A stretch of DNA of 64,000 nt, taken from assembly GCA_038373885.1 (NCBI GenBank), contig JAWZYV010012511.1, positions 400,501 through 464,500 of the forward strand. Direction: 5' to 3'. The position numbers and the translations under genes were made by a program. Each line of letters opens with the position of its first letter. The first letter of the stretch is position 1. The notes below the pieces were generated by a model, which did no database searches, was not told where the DNA came from, and saw nothing but the letters and a program-made list of their open reading frames with translations. Source of the DNA: Cheiracanthium punctorium. Lineage: Eukaryota > Arthropoda > Arachnida > Araneae > Cheiracanthiidae. Shown one piece after another: positions 23,906-36,399 of this stretch.

Positions 23906-26900
23906 TTTAAAACACCCCTCAGTTTTTGAAATCAGAAGATTAAGTATTACCATAAGTATGCGGCTAGGAGATCTAGCCACTGCCCGCCAAAGGGTTTTGA
24001 TCGCTACTCAGTACTAAATTCCTAATTATTGTAAAATACAACACATATTTTTACAATCTTAATAATTACTTTTACACATTTTTTTTTAACTTTTTTTATT
24101 GATGAGTATTATTACAGATTCTCAAAACAGGGTGACCACCACTGTAATTAGAAAAAAATAGGAGCATTATTTGGCCCATAACCGTAAAAATAATTCCAAA
24201 CAAAAAAAGACTTTTTTCTTAATTTTAGAAGCAAAAGTAGAAGCACTTTCTTGAAAGTTTAGTTCAAAAACATGTTATTTAAATCGTAACAAAAAAATAT
24301 CAATATGAATTAATGAAAATAATTTTCTATTTACTCGCTCATAACATTGTCTTGTTGTCTCTTAGATAGACAGTCACGCTTCTCCTTCATCATACGTTTA
24401 TTAAATACGTGTAACATTACAAATTTTCTAGTGAAAAAGTTATTTTTAAAAAGGAGAAAAATTGAATGATGAAATTTTAAAAATCTTGAGGTCTAAAAAT
24501 CTCCAGTCTCCATCAATATACAAGAAATATATCTTCTAGAAAATTCAATTCCTAGAACTCATAAAGTTTATAACTTTTAGTTTTTTATGATGTATAATTA
24601 TGTTACGCCTTTGAAAAAAAAATGTGAACTCGTTCACCATCACATTTACCTTTACCGGAACTCTTTCCTTATAAATATATTTGGTCTGAAATTATCCCAC
24701 GTGATCTTAGCCAAAATTATATCGAAGTTATGAATAAGCAAACATGCTCTACAAACTCTCGCATTTTCTTTCTTTCTCTCTCTCTCTCTTTTTTTTAGTA
24801 ATAAAATACATGTGCAACAATGTTTAGAAAAGAAGTCTATTTATAATAAAATGGCATTATACATTAAATAGTTAATAGTTATAAACTTTCTTTCTTTAGT
24901 TAATAGTCTTTGTTAACTTTCTTTCTTATTTTAAACATTTTGAGAAAAATACAAAATATTATTTTAGATTTAGCAAATTATTTTTATTAATTGCACATTT
25001 TTTTAATAATAACTATAATAAAAATTATGCTCAGATTTACTTAATTATATTAACTACAAAATATCTCCTTAGGGTTGTTTTCATAGTGAAAAAATAATAC
25101 AATAATAAAGGAAGGCAGTAAATTTTAACATGCAACTATAATAAACGTGTAATATGATTAGATAAGTACACTGATGCAGAAAACATTTTTAAAAGCTTAA
25201 CTTCACTAAAATGTTGTATTTAAAGCTAAATATTTAATATTTTTCTAGAAATAAAAATCGCATGCAGTTTAAAGATATATTTTCAAATTCTAGATATTCG
25301 TGTTGTAGTTTTGCATAAATGTTATTATTCAGAAAAGTCTCATTTTCAGACGTTTCACTTCTACTCTGCAATAGTAAAAAAATAAAAATGAAACTGTGAA
25401 AGACTTTCCGTGTAAATAATAAGTCTTAGAATTGTTTTAGAACTCTCTGCCTATGCACATTTTATTAGTTTTTCAAATCATGCCTTGTCACGCAGTTTTT
25501 TATGTGACATTTATTTTGGGAGAAAACAGATTACGTGCGAGAGAAATTTTTGCTTTAAATACTATTAAATATTTCCTTTTTATCTTTGCTTTAAGCCTAT
25601 GTGTAGATACTTTTGCATCTGCATGCTTTTATATATATATTCGAAGTTTTTTTTTACGTTTAAAAAGCTTTCTGTAATATATATAAAGTTTTATGCTCCA
25701 TGGTCATACATAAGCTGACAAAAGGTGAAACGATAAGAGACATTTGTCCAGCTTTTTTTTATAAAGTGAAGAAAAAACTTTTGATAAGTATTGTCTCATC
25801 AAAAAGTATTTATAAATGCTTTTTTTAGTTTTACATACTTTTAAGAAAATAAATTTATAAATAAATGTAACTTTTAGTGTTTTGGGTTTTAAAGTATTAT
25901 GTAAAATTTAGAAATTTGCATTGCCTACTTTTGTAAATATCTAAATTATACATAAATACGTACGTACGTACATATATATATATATATATATATTAAAAAA
26001 GCAAAAAGTTACCAAATTTAAATGATTTTTTGCCTGTATATCTATAAATAAATTTATTCTAAAACCACAAACATTTTTTTTTTCATTATTAGATGGTAGA
26101 TTTCGTATAGATAAAAAATAGATTTCTTTTAATGCATACATATGTTTTACTTCTATTAAACAATTTATTTTTAACCATCTAACTACTTACATATCAATGT
26201 AAGGAAATATATTTATACATTATTAAATGCATATTATTTAAATATTTTTTACAGTTTTACTATATAAAACTAAATTTAATATATTGAAACATTATTTTAG
26301 TTTTAATTAAAGTGAAAAGATCATAATCCAAAAAAGTCAAAATCGTTAGGTTAAGTTTTTCATATTTTTTTTATTGTAGACAGCTGCCCAAAAAGTTCTC
26401 TTTTTTCTTAAATTTATAAACATATTGCATGATGATTTGAAATATTACGTGAAAAGATAAGTTGTCTATCAGGCTTTCAAAGCTTGTGCTATTTCTATAT
26501 GAAAATGAGTCCTCAACAAAAAATTATTTAGTATTATAATACAGAGAAAGTTTACTGAAGTTAAAAGATATTTATTATATCAAACATCAAGTCACTTCAA
26601 CATCCCAAACGCAACATCAAACGACATTAAATACCCTTATGATCTATTATTGAAAATGAAGCAAGATTTTAAATAACAAATAAGTAAACTTGTATATAAA
26701 AAGGATAAATGTCTAAACAAAGTTATTTGCTTATAACATTTTATTTATTGGCGCAAAGTGGCATGTAACACTGCGGGAGCCAAATGTGTGTGTCCTATTG
26801 TAGAAGATACCATTTTCAAATACGTTATATGAATTTTCTTGAATTGTAAGAAAAGGAGCAACTGGCCTCTCTGGCTTTTTGTAAGTTACTCCGTAGTTGA

Positions 26901-28641
26901 TATAATTTTTAACTGTTTAAAATGTATAGATCTATTTTAAAAGAATGGAAATAACAATTAAAATTAATCCTTTAGCTCCTGCTATTTGCTTTTCTTCTGA
27001 GATTTGACGAAAAATCTTTCTCCCACTGAACAAACAACCTTTGCTTTACAATTTTTCATTTCTAATTAAGTAAATGAACGTGTGTGTGTGTGTACCCTTT
27101 ATAGTAAGCTGATGAATCACCAAATGTCCAGAAACCGGTCCTGTGAGATCTGCGAGGGGAGGGGGTACAATCACGACATAGTTTTTTTTTTTTTTTTTTT
27201 TTTTTTTTGAAGATGTGTTTCAGGTTTTTTTAATTATATTTCTATGTCCTTTCAGTATGATTAAAAGATGAAATTTCCTTTATGCGTTAATTGTTGCAGT
27301 CACTTATATGTTAAAGATATATACGTTTAACCGTGTTTATAAACTAATAAAGATATATACATTTAACTGTGTTGAACAAAAGTATATCTAAATAGATAAT
27401 ACTTTTGTTCATGGTACCTTTATTGTAGAAAATTCCGGCCTTATTTTTAAATTTAACGCTTTCTCTATTTGCTTCCTAACGTCATTGATTTTATTGATTC
27501 ACATAAGATATTGCTGGTGACATTTTTATTGAATGTGCGTGGCATGGATATTAAGCAGCGGGAAGCTTGCCTTTATTTATTACTGCTATTGTCCTGTTAT
27601 CTGAACATTGCCAATAAGATATAGTGCGCTTAGGCTGAAAGAATGTAATAAAAACTCTTTGAAATGACGAACAATAATGATGACTATCAAAGAAACAGAT
27701 GATTCTTACCTATAGAAATTAATTGATAATTATTACATACAGTTTTTAAAGGTTAACGCATAGACTAAAATTTCTCAACTATTGTGGGCTTTTAATTTTA
27801 CAGAAATCACACGCTTGCTGATCATAAAAAAATCTTTGTAATAAAAATATATAATGTTATGTTAACTGTGTTGAAAATGGAAATTTGAAAAATACTTGAA
27901 ATATGTGAAGCGAAAAGAAAGTCTTTATTAATATTTTTAATTTGTGGTTTAAATCTTTGGGAGATGTTTTTCGGGAGAGGGGGATAGAAAATTAATAAGA
28001 TTATTTTCTTTAACAAAAATTCTAAAGATATTGCTGTTAAAAGCAATTAAATGAAATATTGTTAAAGGTAGTCATATATATGTTTCATGAAAATTATTGC
28101 CTTTAAACTATTTATTGATATTTAATTACTTCTATAAGTACAGTCCGAGTTCATTTGTTTATTTTGAACTAATCAGCTTGAAGGTTAATAATATAATCGA
28201 AATGTGACAGCAAAATTCAGACATTTGTTCAGTTTTAATTTTTATGAATAAGCATTTTGAAAACCTTAGACAAAAATAAGCCTTTTCGATTTTCCATGTT
28301 CTACGCATTACTTCATGCAGTTTATTCAGATCCGTGATTTTCACTACCGAGGCCCCAACTGTGTTAATAATTGAGGTTGTGATTTAGTCTTCAACTATGC
28401 AGTTAACTTCAGCGTACAATATCCCCTAAAAGAAATCAAACCTGAGCAATGTGTTGGCTTCTAATTGTCGAAAAAATGAGCTACATGAACTCACTTATTG
28501 TTCAATGTCTCGTGTATTTTCTGAAATAACTTTTGACTTATGAGAGGGCGTATATGTCTTAATTTTAACTTAATTTTGAAGTTCTCAGTACAAACAATTA
28601 TTTGCATTTTGCTCAAGATTTTTTTTATCTGCAGCCGGAAT
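23906..28641. other. Long AT-rich non-coding stretch with microsatellites
   Basis: About 4.7 kb with no supportable gene. It contains a CT tract (about 24769-24796), ACGT/AT repeats (about 25958-25992), a short GT run (about 27079-27093) and a T tract of about 28 bp (27181-27208). GATATATAC-type words recur near 27317-27365. Frames here are short and of low complexity. Confidence 0.55.
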
Positions 28642-29055
28642 CATAGGCGCACCCATGGGGGCGTGGGGGGGGCTAAAGCCCCCCTTAAAGATGAAGGAAG
28701 TGAGAAGCTTTAAAAAGTGAAAATTGTCGCTTAATTAAAATATTTTATTTTTCGTCTTTAAATTATTTCTATAAAATATTTTTTAAACCAAAAAATGACA
28801 TTCATTTTTAAATAAGTACTTACAGTTAGTGTATAAATATCACTAAAACTCGGCTGAAACATCACTGCAAAGATCCGATATTTAAGACTGTATAACGAGT
28901 TACATTGAAAGTGAGCTTTTGTTCTGTGAGCAAGTCAACTGGTACCGATTATTTCGACTTATAAAACAGTTGCAACTATAATCTATGTCATTAGAACCGA
29001 GATCAGCAGTATTTGTAGCCCAGCCCCCTAAACTAAAATCCTTGCTGCGCCACTG
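28642..29055 (+). mobile_element. Non-autonomous hAT-like element, copy 1
   Basis: The left end reads CATAGGCGCACCCATGG followed by a G run and GGCTAAAGCCCCC. The reverse complement of the right end reads CAGTGGCGCAGCAAGGA followed by GGGGGCTGGGCTA. The 8-bp flanks GCCGGAAT and TCCTGAAT agree at 6 of 8 positions, the size of a hAT target duplication. The interior is AT-rich without a transposase. A diverged relative lies at 60214-60480, sharing TAAAATATTTTATTT, ATAGTTAGTRTAT and AACTATAATCKATG in the same order. Confidence 0.55.
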
Positions 29056-29449
29056 TCCTGAATTGTCTCAAACATGAAATTTTCCTGTTCTTTTTCAGAC
29101 ACGTAACCAAAAAATCATCATGAAAGGTGAGGAGGATGATGAGTGTTAGGACATAAGAATGTTCATGTTCATCAAGGACTTCAACAGCAATCATTTTTTG
29201 CCCAGAATTTCAGTGACTTCCATATCAGGCCTCCTTTTGTCCCTGTCTGTTTTTTATGCAAAGAAGGAAGCTAACCCTTGAAAGTTCACAGCTCTCAGAT
29301 AAAATTCTCGGATCTGCACTAATTCCTCACCTACTGACTGATTCAGAGAGATTTAACGTGCCCATTTCACATCATGTTATCGATCAGCCGGGATACTTTC
29401 TGTGGAAGAGTTCTACACCAATATGTCTTTAAAACCCCTTCCCTGTTTT

Positions 29450-29550
29450 GCCCGTATGCCGTACGGGCGCGGCTGTCGGGCCTTTACTGATTTGCCCGTA
29501 CGCCGTACGGGCAATCTGATTTCTATTTGGCTTTCACTGTTTCGCCCGTA
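29450..29550. repeat. Cluster of GCCCGTAC...GTACGGGC hairpins
   Basis: GCCCGTATGCCGTACGGGC (29450-29468) and GCCCGTACGCCGTACGGGC (29494-29512, extended to TTGCC...GGCAA) are near-perfect and perfect 8-bp stems with a three-base loop. A half copy CGCCCGTA follows at 29543-29550. They stand out from the AT-rich surroundings and lie just inside the left end of the TTAA-flanked element. Confidence 0.85.
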
Positions 29551-29701
29551 TCTTTCCTATTTTTAGTAATAAATTATTCGTGTAGATGTTTTGTAAGAAA
29601 ACAATTGAATTGTAATCGAAAATAAAGTAATTGTACTATATTACTTGTAAATGTGACTTCCTCGTTTATCGTTCATGTAGGGGAAAAAACAACTTGTAGG
29701 G

Positions 29702-29931
29702 TTGTTGTGTGTGATTATGGCAACGCTACACTAGGGCGATCTGCCAGGGGGGGTGCCTTGGTAAGAGGACTTTCTATGGGGTTCTAACGCGTATTCACGT
29801 TACATCTGGAGAAAACCTACCAAAACTCCAGACCATTAGATCGACAGCTGCGCGATGGGACCCGAACTCGGGACCTTCACATTTCGGCCATCTACCATTT
29901 TCAGTGGCATAACCACTGTGCCATGTGAGGC
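29702..29931 (-). mobile_element. SINE family copy 2, full length, tRNA-derived, with 12-bp target duplication
   Basis: On the minus strand the element starts near 29931 with a tRNA-like head: A box TGGCACAGTGGTTA and B-box region GGTCCCGAGTTCGGGTCCC. The body has TTTTCTCCAGATGTAACGTG and a CCCCATAGAAAGTCCTC block, and the tail ends GTTGCCATAATCACACACAA. The flanks CAACTTGTAGGG (29690-29701) and CAACTTGCAGGG (29932-29943) form a 12-bp target duplication with one mismatch, which fixes both ends. Pol III promoter boxes, length of 230 bp and target duplication fit a LINE-mobilised SINE. Confidence 0.85.
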
Positions 29932-30120
29932 CAACTTGCAGGGAAAATAGATTATTTTCATTAAAGAAAAAAAGTTGTAATAAATGCTTACAAATATTAG
30001 AAATGTTAATTTTAATAACATATCTTTACTTAAAAATGTAAAATGAACAAAAAAATGCAATAAAAAATGTGACATTTTTGGGACCGAATTCTGGAAAAAA
30101 TGAAACTGTTAAGGGGTTAA

Positions 30121-30547
30121 GCAACAGTCCTTACCTCTTGAAGTTGGCTAAAAAGAGGTAAAATCAGTTTTGAGAAATGGCTAAGGCAGGCTTTACCTAA
30201 CAACTTAAGTAAGAAGAGTTGTCTAAACTGCGACTGGATGCTTACAACTGGCAGAGAATAGATCTCCTTTGTCACACAAACCGGTTTGTCCTACCGACCG
30301 TACCACGACATCTACTACCTCGCTCCTGGCTTTGATAAAATATTACAGATGCTTTTTCAGATTCACTCATGAGAAATTGAAAATGAAAGTTTAATACCTC
30401 TTTCTAATATAATACCTCTTTAAAAGGCATTAAGTATAAATATAAGTATGTACGTTATCGCATATTATGAAATAAACATAGTTATCAGGACAGAGTCTCC
30501 AGATTGTAAAAGCTCATATTTTTTATAATTTTCATTTTTTTTTTCCT
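30121..30547. other. Non-coding stretch
   Basis: Somewhat less AT-rich at 30180-30330, with no recognisable gene or repeat end. Confidence 0.5.
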
Positions 30548-30720
30548 TTGCAATGGCGGGCATCTGCCTTAGAGGCATTGGCTACTACTATAGCCGGAGT
30601 TCTTGGTCACTTTATTATGGGGGCATCTAGTAGGTGGACCGGTGTCGCCCCCTACGAAGGGACGGACACAGTGACAGTCACACCCATTGCGGGATCGAAC
30701 CTCGACCGCGCGCTGGGAGG
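30548..30720 (-). mobile_element. Possible SINE fragment (B box only)
   Basis: On the minus strand GGTCGAGGTTCGATCCCGC is a good tRNA-type B box. It is followed by a GC-richer body (about 30690 down to 30560) ending in a short A-rich tail near 30535-30550. No A box was found upstream, so the head is missing or degenerate. The sequence differs from the three-copy SINE family, so it would be a second family. Confidence 0.35.
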
Positions 30721-32039
30721 TGAACCCAATAATCTTCAAACAGAATATTATGATTAATATATCGTTGGAAACGGATTTTTTTTCACGAAGGTTCGACATG
30801 ACTTTCTTTATTCACCTGCATAATATATTTGCGTTAGGCTATTGCTTGCCTAACACGTTGGAACACTATTAACTGTTTGTAAAGCGTCACAAATACTTTG
30901 TTTAAGCTCAGACGAAGGTGGCGCGAGCAAAAGATATCTGACTTATCTTCAAAGGAAGCAGTCGTATAAGGTTACGTCCGGTGAACAAAGAGAATAGCTG
31001 TGTAGGACTAAATCATCGGCTGCACTGAGAACAGTCCAGGGCTATGGCAGTTGTCTGTTTAGCCTGTTGTTTAATATGTTTCAAACAAAAAATTTAACAG
31101 TTTTCGTTTACATTGACTCAAAGCTAATGTATCTGTTTAACTACGAAAAATAAATCTTGTACTGGTAAGATTTTCCCCGATAACCCGTATATGTATAAAC
31201 TAAATTAAATAAATCACATTTACTAACCAATGTTCATCAAAGCCACAGGGTAAATTCACAAGAATTCTCTGAGCCAATTTTATCTTACTTTTACGTTAAA
31301 TTATGTTTTTTTAAAACATCTGGAATATTTCGTAAAATTGCGTTTACGAAATACTACGCCTATTCATAGATTTCCATTACAACACACATTATTGTAGCAG
31401 GTCGAAAAGTACAGAGAATGTAGTTTCCTAAATCATTATCCAGGGAGCCTTGTTCCATTAATCGTCGGAAATGGAAGATGACAGTTTTATACGCCCCCTG
31501 CGTCAGAGGAAGCCTGGCAGCTTGATCCATGTCCGCCAAGTGGCTAATGCCAATGGGAATTTCTTCAGGCTATAATTCGACACTTCTGTACGTAATTGCG
31601 GGTGATATATTGCGAGAACATACTAGTACACACCAAGTTAAATAAATTTGATACGCTTTTAAAATGTCGATCTGCAGCCAAGAATGTTGTATGAGCTTTA
31701 TTACATTGATTGAGATTTTGGATATAGAAGATCCTCTTTATTAAGTGAGATCTAGTTGACGTATCGTAGTGACGGTATCAGAAATTAATTTAAGAGTCAT
31801 CGAAAAAGGCTGGACATATTTAATTTGATCATATTTAATGAATTACTTAACATAAATAAATAATTTTTTGTTTAGGATGTACAGATTTTTTTTTAATTTT
31901 ACTGATTTATGTTTCAAGTGGCTCATATCAAGTTGATACGAGTCCAAGATTTGTAAATGTAACAGACAGACTCTCAACTGTTGGATTCTCAACGCATGGA
32001 TTAGTAGAAGTGTTATTTTGTGCTGTAGTATTCAAGAAG
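30721..32039. other. Non-coding stretch with a less AT-rich island at 31440-31620
   Basis: The island contains TTCCATTAAT (31453-31462), TCGTCGGAAATGG and TTTATACGCCCCCT (31486-31499), followed by a CAGCTTGATCCATGTCCGCC-like stretch. No open frame or RNA signature explains it. The 14-mer recurs at 40459-40472. It is a candidate regulatory or conserved non-coding block (inference). Confidence 0.35.
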
Positions 32040-32275
32040 TCCCAATTTAACACCTCTCGTCTTATTTTTCTTGGGTTATGGACTTCTTTTTCTCGGGTCA
32101 TGTTTACAGTATGCAGGTACGGGACTTGACACACATACGGGAGGTAATTGTCAATGCAGTTGCCTCAGCGACACCAGACGTGCTTTGTAATCCTGTTAAG
32201 AGTTTGATTATCAACTTGATATGTGCAGATGAATCAACGGTGCTCATATAGAAACTTGTTAAGATAAAATTATAG
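32040..32275 (+). pseudogene. C-terminal remnant of a mariner-type transposase
   Basis: In shifting plus-strand frames the sequence reads SQFNTSRLIFLGLWT, then MQVRDLTHIREVIVNAVA, then YQLDMCR-stop-INGAHIETC-stop. In order and spacing these correspond to the end of many arthropod mariner/IS630 transposases (the DFFLWG region, the DLTxLR helix, and the YRLDxC...GAHIE tail). At least two frame changes and an internal stop are present. Only the last roughly 75 codons remain, and the N-terminal fragment at 34710 lies downstream, so it belongs to a different copy. Confidence 0.65.
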
Positions 32276-34259
32276 TAAATTCTGTACATTTCATTGGTAA
32301 GAATTGTTTTTTATGTTAAATATTTCATTAAATACAATTAAATAAAATGTTTTATGCATTTTTCGATGATCCTGCTTTATATAAATATATTTTAAATATT
32401 TGCATTCTAATCTAATTTCTAAACGTATTTCTTGAAGCTAGCATGCTACAAAAAGATGATAGCATCTAATGAATTGCATAACAGAAAGACAGTCCTTAGA
32501 GAGAAAAACTTAACGATTCAACTTTTTACTTCGGAGCAAGAAAAACAGATTATTTATCATAACACGCAGGTATTTAAACTGAATTTTTTAGCATTTTCTG
32601 ATCTTAAATAACAAAAGTGCGCTTTACCATACTATCATAACTTGGAAGCTGTAAGAACTATATCATGCATTAAATATGAAATGATACATTTAGCCCGTGT
32701 TGCTTTAGACCTCAGACTTACTTACTTATTTATTGCTTTGGAGATCGGTTGCTGTGATGATTAAGTTTCTTGGTGCTTGATTTGATATTTTCCCACAATT
32801 ATCACATTCAGTTAGACAAAAAAATCGCAGGACAGTTATTATTTTAAAAAATTGAACACTATGAAGAAAAAGAAATCACTGAAATATGTATTGTATACAT
32901 ATCATAGGCATAGTAGCCGAGTTGGCATCGAAAATCAATCGGTACCTGAAAGGTGTTTTTTCACTTCATGAGGATTACACGTACTTATGTATACTTTTCT
33001 ACTTTCTCGCAATCAGATATTCATATTTAGCACATTTTAAGCCTAAAAGATCAGACGGAAAGAACTAATTCTATGAAAGCAATGTCTTTACGGCTCAGTT
33101 TATATGAGTTTATAGTACTCACTGAACATACTAATTTTAAAAGCCGTTCATCGCTAATGCAGCAATTTTTCTTATGCCGACTAAATTATTTTGGATTAGA
33201 TACAAAATTCTATTTTTCAGAAGCATTCAGAAACCAAAGCAACAAAAATATTTTTGCGAATCTTTAAAAATAATTGTTTTATGCCCATGAGCGTTTTTTC
33301 AAAGAAGCGTGAATCATGTGCTATTTTAATAACAAATTTAATTCTTATAAAATCGCTGCTCCTCTTCTGGGAGCTGTTGTGGTAGCTAAAAATATTATAA
33401 ATAATTATTTATAAATCAAATATTACAATACTAAATTTTTTCATTAGATAATGCTAGTTTCCCCCAACGTATTATCATATCTACTAAAAAGAAAAAAAAA
33501 AAACTTAATCTGCTTTAAAGAAGTGGTGATCAACATAAACGACAAAAGTTTTCTCGTTTGCCTTCAAATGAAAGGAAAACATCACATTTCGCTTATTTCT
33601 CCTAACCCAATATCTAAAGCTGCTTATCAACGCTCCTGAACTTGCTATTAGTTGATGTCTGAACAAAAAATACTTTGACTGAAAAGTATAATTTATCAAT
33701 TTACGTGTGTTAACCACTCGCGTTTTATTCAAACCTTTCAACCCATCTCACGTTTTGTTAGCAACCTTTTTCGATCAATATCTGTTTTTTATTCTCCTGT
33801 GGCCTCACTTTCAAAGTGTAAAATAAAAAGAGTTTCCATTGAAAACAAAAATTGCTAAAAAAGGAAAAAGGCCGCTTCAGTATAAAAGCGTCTGTAAAGC
33901 AACGGAGAATAAAAATGATGTCGCATTAAAAAGTTGAAGAAAGTTCTTTCTATCCATATCAACAATTGCCGAGTGTACTTTTAGAGTGATTCCTGTTTAA
34001 TTCGGTTTAAATAACCACTTAGTTTTAACGCCGGTTAGGTTTATTGTAGTTTTTAAGTGTATAGATATCATTTTTTTGTTGTGACTACAGATAAACGTAA
34101 TACATTTTTATCAAACGTAACTGTTGAAATCCATATGTACTTTTTTTTACACTAATGCAGACAAAATGAGAATTAAAAAAAATTGACCTACAAGGATGGC
34201 TTAAATATGTTGCTTTGTTAACTAAGAAACTTTTAATACAATACATTTAAATGAATTTA
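32276..34259. other. AT-rich non-coding stretch, nothing recognised
   Basis: About 2 kb without a recognisable gene or repeat. Short frames (33073-33267, 33451-33639, 33505-33741) lack domain features. Confidence 0.55.
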
Positions 34260-34965
34260 CAGAGTGTCCCAAAAAGGGGGTAACAGGCTGTAATTCTTCA
34301 TTTAATAGAGATAACTGGACAATGTAAATGTTCTAACTCGATCATTCGACTTAATTTTTTCTCTTCCAGAGCCATTGAAAAGTGGTTCAAGTCAACATAT
34401 ATTTATCACCACATCTCTGACACTTTGGATAAAGAATTAAAGCGTGTTATCATCTTTTTGGGGACTGTAAGTACAGGGTTAGCAAGAAATAAGTTATCCA
34501 CTTCAGAGAGCTCTAGTAGAATGCATTCTGTTGGTCGAAATGCCATAAAATATGGGCTCTGTAACTCAAATGGTAACTGTTTGCACATACTGAAAATCTG
34601 AAACAATATTTTCTTTAAAGTGCATGCAAGGATAATTCTTCCATAAAAAAAAAGAAAAAGGGGGGTGGGGGTGGATTCTGCACGATCATTAGTTACTTCT
34701 CTGCACATTATGCTTACGTTGCAAGAAAAAGTGCTACTGGCAAAACTGTTATACAAGAACCAGAATAATTCCGTTGCAACTCTGGAAGAAATCCGTCATA
34801 TAAAGAATGGAGGAAGAAGTCCACTGTCTTCATCTGCCCTACACAACATGATACAGAAATTTGAAATAACTCGCCAATTTGGCAATGTTTAGGCAGTGGG
34901 CGAAAGCAAATCCATTCTTCTAGCCTCGAAAATGTTGCTACCACGGTCGGGTCGTTAAGACAGGG
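34260..34965 (+). mobile_element. 5' part of a mariner-type element with a DUF4817 transposase remnant
   Basis: CAGAGTGTCCCAAAAAGG at 34260 directly after TA (34258-34259) looks like a Tc1/mariner terminal end. About 450 bp later the transposase remnant begins. No matching right end (reverse complement of CAGAGTGTCCC) was found, so the element is truncated. Confidence 0.45.
34710..34965 (+). pseudogene. N-terminal remnant of a DUF4817-type (mariner) transposase
   Basis: From ATG 34710 the frame reads MLTLQEKVLLAKLLYKNQ, then an EIRHIKNGGRSPLSSSALHN stretch and FEITRQFGNV, typical of the DUF4817 helix-turn-helix found at the start of many arthropod mariner transposases. After the stop at 34890 the homology continues in another frame (GSGRKQIHSSSLENVATTVG), so a frameshift lies near 34888. 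Beyond about 34965 no frame is convincing and the catalytic domain is absent. Confidence 0.75.
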
Positions 34966-36250
34966 TAACTGGGTAAACCTCTGAGAGCGACTCATCTTTT
35001 CGGTTACGGAATTTTTCTTTTCTTGGAATACTCTACTCTCTAGCGAAACCCCAATCATGGGCCGTGTTAGTGCAGCAGCGACTTACAATTTTTTCCCAAG
35101 AAATTTTACTTTTTTTACATTCATATTTTAAATGGCGACAGTTATCACAGTATTCAAAAATAAATACAATAATTCTTACATTTCTGTACAGTACCTGAAT
35201 TGTATAACTGTAATTCAAATTATTTTAAAAGGAAAAAACACGTTTTTATCTTAACCTTTTTTTTAAAAAAAAACGTGGCCAAAATTTTGGCTGGTTGAAG
35301 CCAGCAGTCATTTTCCGTATAATATTGTGAATGTGGCAGTTGTTTTTCGTGTAGCATATTAAATGTTTTTATGTGTATTAAGGCTCCACCTATCTGTGTA
35401 TTTTGGTATTAATTTACTTTAATTTAATAAATGTCTAGCGTATCATTTGAGTTATTGATAGCTCGAATTTTATGTATTTTGGACTTATAGGAAGAATTCT
35501 AAATGTATTCTGAACTGGGCAATATTTTTCTTGTACCTTGTACATATTTTTAATGTTTTTGATTTAAAATAAGAACTAAAAATTTAAGTAAACTCTATTT
35601 CTAATTTGAGGCAGGATTTTTCTTTTCATTTTTCTCTATCTCTATTTTTTGTTTGCAGTTTTAGAAAGCAACTCCACCAAAAAAAAAAGAAAGAAAGAAG
35701 GAGTAACTCTGAAAGCAAAATTTTTGAAAGATAATCTTTTTTAAGAAGCAACTCCGAGAAAAAAAAAAAAAGAAAGAATATGTAGGAACTCCTCTCTGAA
35801 ACTTTCAAAATTAAGTGCACTTCTCTAGGAAGGAATACAACTACCCTAAATATAGTTACTTAAAAAGGTTTTGATTTTGTTTTAAATCTAAGTCATTCAA
35901 TATCCAATCCCATGGATTAAAAACTATCTTTAAAAAAGTAGTATTACTTTTCACTGGAATGGTTTTCATCTACTATCAATTTCAGAGTTTTATGCTCCTG
36001 AATTCACGAAAGTACATCACAAGAAAGTCTTGGTGAAAAATTCTTGCTGTTATCGAAGTATTTGGACATTTCGAAAAAGCGTTGTTAGTAACCCATATAT
36101 ATTAGTGAAACATGATTAGTTTGCAAGTGCTGGTGTTTTATTTCGAAAAAAGAGGTAATTTCGAATTAAACACAAATGTTTTAAGTATTCACAATTTTTT
36201 TTTTAGAAAACTGGCAAAATTTATGCGGCACAAGATTCAATTACCTTTAG
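34966..36250. other. AT-rich non-coding stretch
   Basis: No gene recognised. GCAACTCCRCCAAAAAAA / GCAACTCCGAGAAAAAAA occur near 35668 and 35748 with AGAAAGAA words, a small degenerate repeat of about 80 bp. Confidence 0.5.
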
Positions 36251-36399
36251 CCCGCTTAATGGAATAGCCAATTTGCCACGAAAATTTATTCTAATAAGCG
36301 ATATATTCTATTATCAGCTAATTATTGCGTTTTCGTGCATTGAAAATTTATTACACTAAACGGGATATTTCTTTAACCAATATTCCATTAAGCAGATCC
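36251..36399 (-). mobile_element. Short MITE with TTAATGGAAT ends, copy 1
   Basis: The left end AGCCCGCTTAATGGAATAGC faces the right end, which in reverse complement reads GATCTGCTTAATGGAATATT. About 145 bp, with GCCAATTTGCCACGAAA inside. The reverse complement of the copies at 42026-42193 and 43343-43512 aligns along the whole length. Confidence 0.65.

Larger units (their letters stand above)
29429..30120. mobile_element. TTAA-flanked non-autonomous element, piggyBac-like, with nested SINE
   Basis: The left boundary is TTAA (29429-29432) followed by AACCCCTTCCCTGTTTT. The right boundary in reverse complement is TTAA followed by CCCCTTAACAGTTTC, with TTAA at 30117-30120. TTAA target sites and CCCTT-type ends suggest a piggyBac relative, but the left end has two extra A and the inverted match is short, so the class is tentative. 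A SINE is inserted at 29702-29931 and hairpins lie at 29450-29514. No transposase is present. Confidence 0.4.
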
